Source of the DNA: an uncultured Dehalococcoidia bacterium
GTDB lineage: Bacteria > Chloroflexota > Dehalococcoidia > Lucifugimonadales > UBA3495
Direction: 5' to 3'
Assembly: GCA_958295765.1 (NCBI GenBank)
Contig: CATQHB010000002.1
Coordinates: 2,864,091-2,928,090 of the forward strand
DNA length: 64,000 nucleotides
Below, piece by piece: positions 8,742-17,073 of the stretch; the stretch's first letter is position 1, and the number at the start of each line of letters is the position of its first letter. The translations under genes and the position numbers were made by a program. Under the pieces are notes generated by a model. That model had not been told where the DNA came from. It saw nothing but the letters and a program-made list of their open reading frames with translations, and searched no databases.

Positions 8742-10189
8742 TGGCCGATTCGGAAATTCGAGCGCCGGCGCAGCTAGATGCCGGCGGCGGCGCGGCCCCT
8801 ACTCCCGCCGATGTACCGCTGCCCTGGGCCGAGCCGGCGGAACCGCTGAACCGGGAGCCGGGCTTTCGCGGCGTGGACGTGCCGGCCGAGGCCGACCTGT
8901 ACCGCTGCGTCCACTGCGGCCTGTGCCTCAGTTCCTGCCCCACCTACTCGACGCTGCGGGTGGAAACCGAATCGCCCCGGGGCCGCATCGCCCTGATGAA
9001 GGCCGTCCACGAGGGGCGGGCCGGCATCAGCAGCCGGATTGTATCCCACTGGGAGATGTGCCTCCAGTGCCGGGCTTGCGAGGCGGTCTGTCCCTCCGGC
9101 GTCCCCTACGGGCGGATAATGGAATACTCCCGCGCCCAGGTGCTGGCCCAGGGCAAGCAGGGCGGCAATCTGAAACGCATCGACCGGCTGTTCCTGCGGG
9201 CGGCCCTGCCCCATCCCCGGCGGCTGCGTTTCGGCGCCCACCTGCTGCGGCTGTACCAGAAATCCGGGCTGCGCCGGCTGGTTCGGGCCTCCGGGCTGCT
9301 CAAGCTGCTGCCCGCATCTCTGGCCGGAATGGAGGCCCAACTGCCCGAACTGACCGGCCCCTTCTTTGGCCCCCGCCGGCCGGTTTACCCGGCTCAAAAC
9401 CCGCCGGCAAGTCCGCCGGCCGACGGCGCAACGGCCAACCGTCCTACTCCTACCGTCGGGCTGCTGTCCGGCTGCGTAATGCCGCTGATGCAGGGGGCAA
9501 CGATGCACGCGGCGGTGCGCGTCCTGACCCGCAACGGCTGCAACGTAGCGGTTCCCCCCGGCCAGGGCTGCTGCGGCGCTCTGAACCTCCACGCCGGAGA
9601 CCTGGAGACGGCCCGCCGGCTGGCCCGCCGCAACATCGACACTTTCCTGGCCGCCGGCGCGGGTAAGGACGGGTTCAAGATAATTACCGCCTCGGCCGGC
9701 TGCGGTTCCAATATGAAGGAGTACGGGGAGCTGCTGAAAAATGACCCGGAGTATGCGGAACCGGCCCGGCGTTTCAGCGCGTTGACGGTGGACATTACCG
9801 AGTTTCTGGCTGCCCTGCCCCTGACGCCGCCCACTGGCCGGGTCCCGCGGCGGGTAACCTATCAAGACCCCTGCCACCTGGCCCACGCCCAGCGCATCAC
9901 TCAACCGCCCCGCGCCCTGTTGCAGTCCATCCCCGGCCTGGAACTGGTGGAAATGGAAGCGTCAACAATGTGCTGCGGCGGCGCCGGCATCTACGCAATG
10001 ACCCAGCCGGAACTGGCCGGCCAAATCCTGGCCGCCAAGCTGGAAAACATCAACAACACCGGCGCGGCGCAGGTAGTTACCGCCAACCCCGGCTGTATGC
10101 TGCAAATAGAGCAGGGCCTGAACGCCGCCGGAGGCCGCCACCAGGTAAAGCACGTGGTGGATTTGCTGGATGAGGCGTATGGGGGTTAA
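8741..10189 (+). CDS. glcF: glycolate oxidase iron-sulfur subunit GlcF
   Basis: 482 aa electron-transfer subunit with two 4Fe-4S ferredoxin motifs: C56-x2-C59-x2-C62-x3-C66 (CVHCGLCLSSCP) and a second CLQCRACEAVCPSG near 105-118. Two C-terminal cysteine-rich CCG domains follow (SGCVMP with CCGALNLHAG, then CHLAHAQ with CCGGAG). The family passes electrons from GlcD/E to the quinone pool. A broken copy of its last roughly 100 bases is present at 13542-13640. Confidence 0.93.
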   Translation: MADSEIRAPAQLDAGGGAAPTPADVPLPWAEPAEPLNREPGFRGVDVPAEADLYRCVHCGLCLSSCPTYSTLRVETESPRGRIALMKAVHEGRAGISSRIVSHWEMCLQCRACEAVCPSGVPYGRIMEYSRAQVLAQGKQGGNLKRIDRLFLRAALPHPRRLRFGAHLLRLYQKSGLRRLVRASGLLKLLPASLAGMEAQLPELTGPFFGPRRPVYPAQNPPASPPADGATANRPTPTVGLLSGCVMPLMQGATMHAAVRVLTRNGCNVAVPPGQGCCGALNLHAGDLETARRLARRNIDTFLAAGAGKDGFKIITASAGCGSNMKEYGELLKNDPEYAEPARRFSALTVDITEFLAALPLTPPTGRVPRRVTYQDPCHLAHAQRITQPPRALLQSIPGLELVEMEASTMCCGGAGIYAMTQPELAGQILAAKLENINNTGAAQVVTANPGCMLQIEQGLNAAGGRHQVKHVVDLLDEAYGG

Positions 10190-10286
10190 AGAGGCGGGGC
10201 CGGGGTTCCCGGCTGAAACTCCCGATGCCCGGAAAGCCTGGGGAACGGCAAGTTGACAAGGGACAAAAGAGGGTGGTTAGATAAAC

Positions 10287-10781
10287 TTGAATCAGCAGAG
10301 CTATGACAGCCCGGATGAGGAGGCGCGGGAGTGGCACATTTCCGCCGGCTGGCTGATTCAGATTGAACTGGGCTGGCTGGTCGCTACCGGCTTTATCGGC
10401 TGGCACCTGGGCGGGCTGCCGCCGGACACCTGGCCGGCGCAGGCGTACCGCGTCCTGGCCGGGGGCAACGTCCTGGGCCTGTTCGTGTTAGGCAACGCCG
10501 CCGGCTACTTGCTTTATGAGGAGATAAAGATGGTTCTAGCGCGTATTCACCAGAGGGAGACCATAGCCAAAGCGGTCAACAAGGCCGTGAAGGATGCTGT
10601 GAAAGAGGCCGTGAAAGAAGCCGTTAAGAAGACACGGGAAGAGGTTTTGGAAGAACAACAGCAGGCGGTGGCGGCGTGGTACGAGCGGCAGCAAGCGGCG
10701 CAGCGGGAAGGGCGTCCCTTTGACGAACCGCCCCCCGGCTATGTCAACGGGGACGCCAATGGCAGCAGCCCGTCAGAATAA
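10287..10781 (+). CDS. small membrane protein with a C-terminal coiled coil
   Basis: 164 aa, TTG start with GGGTGG upstream. No family recognised. Residues 20-40 and 55-75 form two hydrophobic segments. Residues 85-130 are a lysine/alanine/glutamate-rich helix built of near repeats of AVKEA, likely a coiled coil in the cytoplasm. The tail is QREGRPFDEPPPGYVN. It lies 97 bases after glcF on the same strand and may be transcribed with it. Its C-terminal half is duplicated directly downstream. Confidence 0.65.
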   Translation: MNQQSYDSPDEEAREWHISAGWLIQIELGWLVATGFIGWHLGGLPPDTWPAQAYRVLAGGNVLGLFVLGNAAGYLLYEEIKMVLARIHQRETIAKAVNKAVKDAVKEAVKEAVKKTREEVLEEQQQAVAAWYERQQAAQREGRPFDEPPPGYVNGDANGSSPSE

Positions 10782-10820
10782 GATGGCTCGGCTTTTGGGC
10801 GAGGTTGCGCTACCGGCTAC

Positions 10821-11054
10821 TTGCTTTATGAGGATATAAAGATGGTTCTAGCGGGTATTCACCAGAGAGAGACCATAGCCAAGGCGGTCAATAAGGCCGT
10901 TAAGAAGGCGCGGAAAGAGGCTGTGGATGAGGAACGGCGGGCGGTGGCGGCGTGGTACGAGCGGCAGCAAGCGGCGCAGCGGGAAGGGCGTCCCTTTGAC
11001 GAACCGCCTCCCGGCTATGTCAATAGAGACGCCGGCGGCAGCCCGTCCGGGTAG
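10821..11054 (+). pseudogene. truncated tandem duplicate of the 10287 gene
   Basis: Starting at about 10811 the DNA repeats the second half of the preceding gene (from GCTACTTGCTTTATGAGGA at about 10505 onwards), including AKAVNKAVK, RRAVAAWYERQQAAQREGRP and PFDEPPPGYVN. The first half with both membrane segments is missing. Only a TTG at 10821 would allow translation. The coiled-coil part is also shortened by about 15 residues. It is probably a decaying duplicate; a short soluble product of 77 aa is possible. Confidence 0.7.
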
Positions 11055-11244
11055 GACGGCCCGGCTTTTTCGCGCTGGGTCTGGACGCGAATATGCATGA
11101 ATGTCTCTCAATAACTACCTTCAACGATGAGCCCCCCATTTATAGATTAGGATTAGGGCCGATTTTGAGTGAAAGCCCGGTAGTGGCTATTTGCGCCGAT
11201 TCGTGGATAAGACAGGATGCGAACGTAAAACACGGTAAGGCGTA

Positions 11245-12528
11245 ATGGCAAATGGACATGGAAACTCTGGAGGTTGCGGCTGCGGCTGTTGGTTCATACT
11301 GGCTCTCCTGGCGTTAGCCGGCGTTGCGATTTACTTCGCGGCGTATCGCTCTGCCGACTTTCCCGGCGCTAACCCAATTCGCGCTGCGGTCAGCGCCGGC
11401 CAGGACCTCTATGGTCAATTTCAGGAAACTGATATTGTGGCCGAAACAACGGGTTTCCATGATACTGAGGATGAGAAGCGGGCGTTTGCAAATCCGGCTC
11501 AGCGACACCTGGAACTGAAACAACTGATGCTGGAACTCACTAACCGGCATCGAGCAGCCATTGGAGCGCCGCCGGTCAGGTTAGGCGCTAACACCGCCGC
11601 CCAGTTGCACGCCGAAACGTTACTGGCCGGCTGTTACAGCAGTCATTGGGATCAATGGGGACTCAAGCCTAACCACCGTTACACCCTCACCGGCGGCACG
11701 GGGGCAGACGGCGAAAACATCAGCGGCGCCAGTTATTGTATCAAACCCCACGAAAACTACGCGGCCATTAGTTCAATGGAGGACGCAGTTGCCGAGACGG
11801 TGGACGGGTGGATGGAAAGCCCGGGGCACCGGCGCAATCTACTGAACCCGGCGCATACCGTTCTCAACGCAGGCATTGCCCACGACCGGTTTAACCAGGT
11901 AATGGTTCAGCAATTCGCCGCAGACTACGTTACTTATACCGTGCGGCCTGACATTGACTCCGACGGTATCCTGAGGCTGAAAGGGACAGTATCCGGGGCA
12001 ACCCTGGACATCGGAAGGACCGCCAACGTCCAGATTAGCTATGATCCGCCACCGATGTCCCTCACGCGCGGTCAGTTGGGCTACACCTACTCCCTTTGCA
12101 ACCCGATAAACGTTGCCTATTTAGTAGAGCAGCCGCGTGGGGGCAGTTTCTACGCCAGTCCGGCGGTGAAACAAGAGACTTTCTACCGCCGCTGTATCGA
12201 CCCTTTTCAGACTGATCCCAACCAACCGGCAGCCAACAGCAACGCTGAAGCAAACCGTATCTGGGCAGAGGCCAAGGCAGACAGCGCCTCCGAATCGTCG
12301 GTTACGACTGAAGTGGTTCGCGTTATTGCCGAACGCATGGACTTGTTAGACGACGGCATGAACATCCGGGCCGACCTCACGCCGATACTGCGCGAGCACG
12401 GCCCCGGCATCTATACCGTAATCCTATGGGGCCGCCCCCGGCACTTGGCAGAACCGGAGCCTATCTCAGAACAAGCCATTTTCTGGCTTACGGAGACGCC
12501 GGCCGACAGCCCCTACGCCGGGCGTTGA
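11245..12528 (+). CDS. membrane-anchored CAP (SCP/PR-1) domain protein
   Basis: 427 aa. Residues 12-33 form one hydrophobic N-terminal anchor preceded by a Gly/Cys-rich GGCGCGC stretch, so the rest should face outside. A CAP domain covers about residues 85-235. Seen: LMLELTNRHRAAIGAPP, SSHWDQWGLKPNHRY, GENISG and WMESPGHRRNLLNPAHT, which supply the usual His/Glu cavity. The C-terminal 190 residues are a separate domain that I do not recognise. CAP proteins in bacteria are extracellular and mostly of unknown function. The gene stands alone. Confidence 0.85.
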   Translation: MANGHGNSGGCGCGCWFILALLALAGVAIYFAAYRSADFPGANPIRAAVSAGQDLYGQFQETDIVAETTGFHDTEDEKRAFANPAQRHLELKQLMLELTNRHRAAIGAPPVRLGANTAAQLHAETLLAGCYSSHWDQWGLKPNHRYTLTGGTGADGENISGASYCIKPHENYAAISSMEDAVAETVDGWMESPGHRRNLLNPAHTVLNAGIAHDRFNQVMVQQFAADYVTYTVRPDIDSDGILRLKGTVSGATLDIGRTANVQISYDPPPMSLTRGQLGYTYSLCNPINVAYLVEQPRGGSFYASPAVKQETFYRRCIDPFQTDPNQPAANSNAEANRIWAEAKADSASESSVTTEVVRVIAERMDLLDDGMNIRADLTPILREHGPGIYTVILWGRPRHLAEPEPISEQAIFWLTETPADSPYAGR

Positions 12529-12558
12529 TGCCCCGGCAAACAGCAGGAAACTCCTGAC

Positions 12559-13280
12559 CTATCCCTGCCCCCGGCTCTTTACCGCTACCACCAGGCCGGC
12601 GGCGGAGAGTAGGCCGCTGAGGGCCAGCAGGAGCATTATGCTGATGGTCAGGGTTTGGCCGGCGCTGCGGCGTTTGTCCTGGGTCGCGGTGGCGCGGTCG
12701 GCGGTGGCGCTGAGCAGGCTGTCCAGAGGCTGCATTATGCGGGCCTTTTCCCGGTGATATTCGGGGCCGTGGAGGGTCTGGCGGGCCTCCGCCAGTTCCG
12801 CCGGGGTCTGGGCTTGCAGGGCTTGCGCCTCCAGTTCCGCCAGGAGGTTGGAGTTTTCCTCGGATTGGCGCAGGAGGGCGAATTCGGCGTCGGTGAAGCC
12901 GGCTTGCCGGGCCAGGTCGTCAAAGGACACGGCCGGGGTGCCGGCCCGGGGCCGCTGTCCACCGTCCACGACGAAGTCCCAATAGACCCGGAAGTATTCA
13001 GCCGGGCGCGGCGCGGCGCCGTTGCGGATGTCCAGAATTTCCAGGAAGTAGTCCCGATATATCGGGTCGCCGGTGACGGAGTAGAGGCGGGCCATGCGGG
13101 TCAGGTCGTCAGAGGTCTGGCGGAAACCGTCGGCCACCTGGTAGGTCTGAAAGCGGGCGTGTCGGCGGCGGCGACGGCGGTCTGGTTGCGGAGGAACTGC
13201 CAGAAAAGCAGCAATGCGACCACCGCCAACAGCAGGGATAGGGCGAACAGGGCAGCCTGAAGTTTGACGCTGGGGGGCAT
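12559..13280 (-). pseudogene. broken sensor gene (N-terminal part of a chemoreceptor/cyclase-type protein)
   Basis: Starting at ATG 13280, the frame encodes an N-terminal membrane segment (LQAALFALSLLLAVVALLLF). Near 13155-13175 the similarity moves to the next frame and continues as an extracellular helical sensor region (DDLTRMARLYSVTGDPIYRD) and a second membrane segment (SIMLLLALSGLLSAAGLVVA). The frame then stops just after VVAVKSRGQG, with no HAMP or output domain. So there is both a frameshift and a missing C-terminus. The longer open frame up to 13521 only arises because it reads through the aminotransferase fragment next door. The family is inferred from the general two-membrane-segment layout. 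Confidence 0.65.
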
Positions 13281-13429
13281 TGTGAACCTGCCCTTTGGGA
13301 GTTGACGGAAGGGACGGCCAAGGGGCGGTGGGCCGCCGCGGATTACCCAATGCGGGCCAATCGGCCCCGGAGAAAACTGACTGAAATGTTCGGCCAGTAT
13401 AGCACAATACCGGGGCGGTAGCGGGCCAG

Positions 13430-13541
13430 GGCAACACCCCCTCACTAGCATAATCCACCAGTGCCCGCTGGGTGGCGGACCGGGCAAATACGTTGGTTTC
13501 TTTGGCCGATTCTCCCATCAAGCCGATGCGCCAGGCCCGGC
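13430..13541 (-). pseudogene. fragment of the class V aminotransferase 3' end
   Basis: Matches the 3' end of the intact aminotransferase gene at 15387-15560. Both share the CATAATCCACCAG start and the stretch AATACGTTGGTTTCTTTGGC; the translated match is MGESAKETNVFA and QRALVDYA. About 70 bases are missing inside the fragment. It is fused directly to a glcF fragment at 13542. Confidence 0.85.
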
Positions 13542-13640
13542 GGTATGCTGCAAATAGAGCCGGGCCGGAACGCCGCCGGGGAAGGCATAAGGTAAGGCAG
13601 GTAGTGGATTTATTGAGGGAGGCTGGTGGGGGTTAAAGAG
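13542..13640 (+). pseudogene. fragment of the glcF 3' end
   Basis: Matches 10097-10195 at the end of glcF: TATGCTGCAAATAGAGC, a degenerate middle, then GTGGATTT and GGGGGTTAAAGAG including the stop codon. It lies in the same orientation as glcF, joined head-on to the aminotransferase fragment. Confidence 0.85.
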
Positions 13641-13645
13641 CAAGG

Positions 13646-14152
13646 TTAGGCCGAGTCAGGTATTTGGGCCGGGTCAATGGAGAGCAGGGTTTCCCGAAAT
13701 AAATCAAGGACGATGTGGCCGGTCTCATAAAAATCTTTAACGTCCCGAAAGGTAATGGTTGGCACGTCTCTATGAGCAACGTCGCGTCGATGTGTCATTA
13801 TATTGCCATAGGACGTTATTGAACGTTTATTCTCAATAGACTCAGTAGCTCTAGTATGGAAGGCATCCCGGTACTCGTCGCCGAATTCCTTCAGCCGATC
13901 TGCCAGTCTGTGGTATTGAACGCCGCGTCCTCCTGCCCTAATGACTGCATTAAAACGCTCTCGGTAAGCGACAGTTTCGATTGAAGAACGTTTTTCTCCA
14001 ATGATGGTTTCTATCATCTGCTCAAATTCGGCGTAAACTCTGACCAATACGGCATAGGCGAGCAGGGTATCAACTTCGGTGGAAATAGCCCCGGTGGACT
14101 CCAAGTGGTCTTGACAGACTGCTACCAATCGGTCAATTTCCTGAATTCGCAC
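13646..14152 (-). CDS. HEPN-domain protein (putative RNase), partner of the DUF262 protein
   Basis: 168 aa, all-helical by composition. Residues 121-127 (HRRDVAH) contain the R-x4-H motif of HEPN ribonucleases, in a GNIMTHRRDVAHRD context typical of the RiboL-PSP/MAE_28990-like HEPN group. The gene starts eight bases after the DUF262 stop, so it is translated from the same message. HEPN RNases act as toxins or effectors in many defence and toxin-antitoxin systems. Here that role is inferred from the motif and pairing. The 3' end is only six bases from the aminotransferase/glcF scar. Confidence 0.7.
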   Translation of the reverse strand: MRIQEIDRLVAVCQDHLESTGAISTEVDTLLAYAVLVRVYAEFEQMIETIIGEKRSSIETVAYRERFNAVIRAGGRGVQYHRLADRLKEFGDEYRDAFHTRATESIENKRSITSYGNIMTHRRDVAHRDVPTITFRDVKDFYETGHIVLDLFRETLLSIDPAQIPDSA

Positions 14153-14160
14153 GGGAAGGC

Positions 14161-15285
14161 TTAACCGAACAAGACCGTCTTGGCTTTTTCTATACGATCT
14201 CGAACAACGTTTGCTTCCGTTGTACCCCCACTGATTCCGTTTAGGAAGGTTTGGTCCCTCTTCAGGTCATCGTAGCGCGCGTTAATATCTGAGGGAATTC
14301 GTTCCAGGTTTTCCGAAAAAGCCACCATCACAGCGTCTAACGCCGCTACATTCAAGGCAGAGCGAAGATGGAAGGGTTTTTCTCCCAGCGCTTTCAACAC
14401 CTGAGTGCAGGTGGTTTGGAATACCCACTCGCTTTGCGCCAACACTTCCGGATAGGCATACCGATTTTTTACCATAAACCGGGATAGGAAATCCTTCATT
14501 GGCCTACGGTAATCGGAAATATCCCTCAGGGCAAAAAAACGCACTAACAGTTCTATATCCCGCTTGCGACTATCTTCGGTCGGTTTCCCGAGAATTTTGC
14601 GCCACTCCGGGTTTTGATTGAGCCTGGCCAAGGACTTGACAAAACTACCGCCATAGACACAGTTACGAATCTCCTGGTTGGCAAGCAAAGTCCCACCGGT
14701 GTTCAGGCGCTCGAAAATATGATACATACTTGTATCATCATCCGGGTCTATCTGTTGCACCACAAAAGCCCGGAGCACCGAGTTTTTGAACCTTCGCTGG
14801 TCTGCTCCCCCGAGGTCAGCAAAGGTCTTTCCCGCGAATCGGCTGCTCTCGTTCAGCCCGATGAGCTGGAATACCTTTCGGTTACCCCGAGCATCTTCGC
14901 TGAAATATCCTTCCAGGAAATAGAAAATACTCTTCAACCGCTGTTGCCCGTCAATCACCAGAAGCTTTTGAGACTCACGCTCGGTATATACAAACACTGG
15001 CGGGACGGGCAACCCCACCAAGAAAGACTCGATCAATTTGCTTGACTGGGCTAGTTTCCAAACGAAGCCGCGCTGGAAATCCGGGATATTAAAATCTTCG
15101 GAAAGCCACTTCTGATGCAAGACCTCCAATGTGAAGTCAGCGGGATAGGCCGATATTTGGTAATCGGCCGGCGCGCTGGTATAGTCATCACCTTCAGACG
15201 TTACTGGCTCCAACTCCAAATCTGAAGAAGTAACGCTCGCCCGCTCAAAATCGAGACGGGCATCGTCGCTTTCCGTTACAAACAT
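14161..15285 (-). CDS. DUF262 (GmrS/ParB-like fold) protein
   Basis: 374 aa. Residues 51-130 carry the DUF262 core: IPDFQRGFVW at 67-76 and DGQQR at 112-116, the nucleotide-binding/nuclease motif seen in GmrSD, BrxU, SspE and similar defence proteins. No DUF1524 HNH nuclease domain follows, so the effector may be the HEPN protein encoded next. The first 50 residues are acidic and probably unstructured. The gene has lower GC than its neighbours, which suits recent arrival. Family assignment is firm; biological role is inferred. Confidence 0.85.
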   Translation of the reverse strand: MFVTESDDARLDFERASVTSSDLELEPVTSEGDDYTSAPADYQISAYPADFTLEVLHQKWLSEDFNIPDFQRGFVWKLAQSSKLIESFLVGLPVPPVFVYTERESQKLLVIDGQQRLKSIFYFLEGYFSEDARGNRKVFQLIGLNESSRFAGKTFADLGGADQRRFKNSVLRAFVVQQIDPDDDTSMYHIFERLNTGGTLLANQEIRNCVYGGSFVKSLARLNQNPEWRKILGKPTEDSRKRDIELLVRFFALRDISDYRRPMKDFLSRFMVKNRYAYPEVLAQSEWVFQTTCTQVLKALGEKPFHLRSALNVAALDAVMVAFSENLERIPSDINARYDDLKRDQTFLNGISGGTTEANVVRDRIEKAKTVLFG

Positions 15286-15379
15286 TTCCGAAACTCCATT
15301 AAGGAAATGATGGCTTTAACATTCCCCGGTGTATGCCATATAGGGAAGTATAACATTGGCAGATATACCATTCCACTTG

Positions 15380-16603
15380 CTACGGCAACACCCCCCCGTC
15401 AGCATAATCCACCAGCGCCCGTTGGGCGGCGGAGAGGCTGGCGCCGCTGGCTACCTCGTAGCCCAGGGTGGGCAGGATTTGCTCCAGGGCCGACAGCAGG
15501 GCGAATACGTTGGTTTCTTTGGCCGATTCTCCCATCAGGCCGATGCGCCAGGCCCGGCCCCGCACCTGGCCCAGGCCGCCGCCAATCTCGATGTTGTAAT
15601 CCGCCAGCAACCGCTGCCGCACTACGGCGTCCTCAATACCCTCAGGAATCAGGGCGGTGGTTAGGGGGTTGAGCCGGTAGCCGGCCGCCGCCAGCAGGCC
15701 GATGCCCATAGCCTCCAGGCCTGCCCGCAGCGCCGCAGCGACCCGGGCGTGGCGCCGGATGCGGTTCTCGATACCCTCCTCCAGCAGCATCCGCAGCGAC
15801 TCCCGCAGGGCGTAGGTCATCGATATGGGCGTGGTATGGTGATAGGCGCGGGTCTGGTTCCAGTAGCTTTCCAGGTCCTTCAGGTTGAAGTAAAAGCTCT
15901 GCACCGGGGTGGCGCGGCGGTTGATTACCTGCATCGCCCGGGGGCCAAAGCTGATCGGCGCCAACCCCGGCGGCGCGCCCAGGCACTTCTGAGTGCCGCT
16001 GTAGCACACATCCAGGTCCCACTCATCCATCCGCAAATCGTGGCCGCCCAGGGACGTTACCGCATCCACCACAATCAGGGCGTTATGGCGGTGCGCCAGG
16101 TTGACGATTTCCGGCAGCGGGGTCAGGATTCCGGTGGAAGTCTCTCCGTGAACCACGCCCACCGCCTTGACGTTGGCGTGCCGCTCCAGCGCATCGGCCA
16201 GCGCCGGCAGGGCCACCGGCTGACCCCACTCAAAGTCCAGGATGATGGTTTGGGCGCCGCAGCGTTGGGCGATGTCGGCCAGGCGGTCGCCAAAGAAACC
16301 GTTGCGGCAGATGATGATGGCGTCCCCCGGCTCCAGGAGGTTGACGCAGGCCGCCTCCATCGCCCCGGTGCCGGTGGAGGATAGGGGGACGGTCATAAAG
16401 TTTTCGGTGCGATAGACCTGCCGCAGCATCTCGCAAACGTCGTCCATCACCCGAAAGAACTGAGGGTCCAGGTGGCCCAGGAGGGGCAAAGTCATGGCCT
16501 GGAGCACCCGGGGATGCACCGAACTGGGGCCGGGGCCGAGCAGGATGCGCTGGGGCGGGCTGAACTCGTCAAGGTAGGTGGGGGTGGGGATGGTATTAGT
16601 CAA
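15380..16603 (-). CDS. class V aminotransferase, alanine/serine-glyoxylate type
   Basis: 407 aa PLP enzyme of the AGXT/serine-glyoxylate aminotransferase family. It would convert glyoxylate to glycine using alanine or serine. Seen: LGPGPSSVHPRVLQAM near residue 22, SSTGTGAMEAA for phosphate binding, VVDAVTSLGGHDLRMDEW with the PLP-contacting Asp, and SGTQKCLGAPPGL with the Schiff-base Lys. RIGLMGESA near the end is the C-terminal substrate loop. Its likely substrate is the product of GlcDEF, 5 kb away. A degraded copy of its 3' end lies at 13430-13541. The exact amino donor cannot be told. Confidence 0.88.
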   Translation of the reverse strand: MTNTIPTPTYLDEFSPPQRILLGPGPSSVHPRVLQAMTLPLLGHLDPQFFRVMDDVCEMLRQVYRTENFMTVPLSSTGTGAMEAACVNLLEPGDAIIICRNGFFGDRLADIAQRCGAQTIILDFEWGQPVALPALADALERHANVKAVGVVHGETSTGILTPLPEIVNLAHRHNALIVVDAVTSLGGHDLRMDEWDLDVCYSGTQKCLGAPPGLAPISFGPRAMQVINRRATPVQSFYFNLKDLESYWNQTRAYHHTTPISMTYALRESLRMLLEEGIENRIRRHARVAAALRAGLEAMGIGLLAAAGYRLNPLTTALIPEGIEDAVVRQRLLADYNIEIGGGLGQVRGRAWRIGLMGESAKETNVFALLSALEQILPTLGYEVASGASLSAAQRALVDYADGGVLP

Positions 16604-16720
16604 ACCTGGTTCTCCTTTGGGGGGTTGGGGGTGGGCCGGACGCTTATCTTATTATAAACGGGGAGAATTGCCAAACCCGCCGTTGGCCGGATAGTTTGAC
16701 TGGTACACCGATTCAATTTA

Positions 16721-16942
16721 TTGGTATTCTCAACACGAGTTGGTGTTCTGGCCGGAATACTCCAATGGCCGGTAGGGGTTGGTTTGTAACCCGCCCAGGT
16801 TCCGGTGCAGGGATGTGTGGATACGATGGATCCGTTATCCAAATGATTCTGCCGTTACGGGCCGGGCGGGTTATAAACCCGTCCCCACAACCCAATGGAG
16901 CCGGGCCGGGCAAGGAACACCAACACCTGTTGAGAATACCAA
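16721..16942. repeat. repeat family A, full-length copy 3 (inverted relative to copy 2)
   Basis: 222 bases bounded by TTGGTATTCTCAACA and TGTTGAGAATACCAA, which are perfect inverted repeats over about 15 bases. The interior has the two GGGCGGGTT palindromes. It occupies half of the gap 16604-17069. The rest of the gap holds only the leader described at 17016-17073. Confidence 0.85.
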
Positions 16943-17015
16943 TCTATTTCTATACCCACTGACAGCAGGGCCTTGAAGTTTATGCCGGGCGGCAGTTATA
17001 TTCCTTTCGGCGTTT

Positions 17016-17073
17016 GCAGGACAAGAACATTATGAGCAGTTTAGTCCTGCGGGAGTTTTTGTATCAGGTATGA
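17016..17073 (+). promoter_or_regulatory. leader of the methyltransferase: inverted repeat and 13-codon mini-ORF
   Basis: GCAGGAC at 17016-17022 is the inverse of GTCCTGC at 17044-17050. A mini-ORF starts at ATG 17032 and encodes MSSLVLREFLYQV. Its TGA at 17071 overlaps the methyltransferase ATG at 17070 as ATGA, with AGGA before the mini-ORF start. This arrangement would couple translation of the enzyme to the leader. It may instead be the remnant of a lost upstream gene. Confidence 0.4.

Noticed and set aside
12559..13521. A 320-residue protein starting MMGESAKETNVFA
   Set aside because: The start is the aminotransferase fragment and the end is the frameshifted sensor gene; the fusion only reflects an open frame across the scar.
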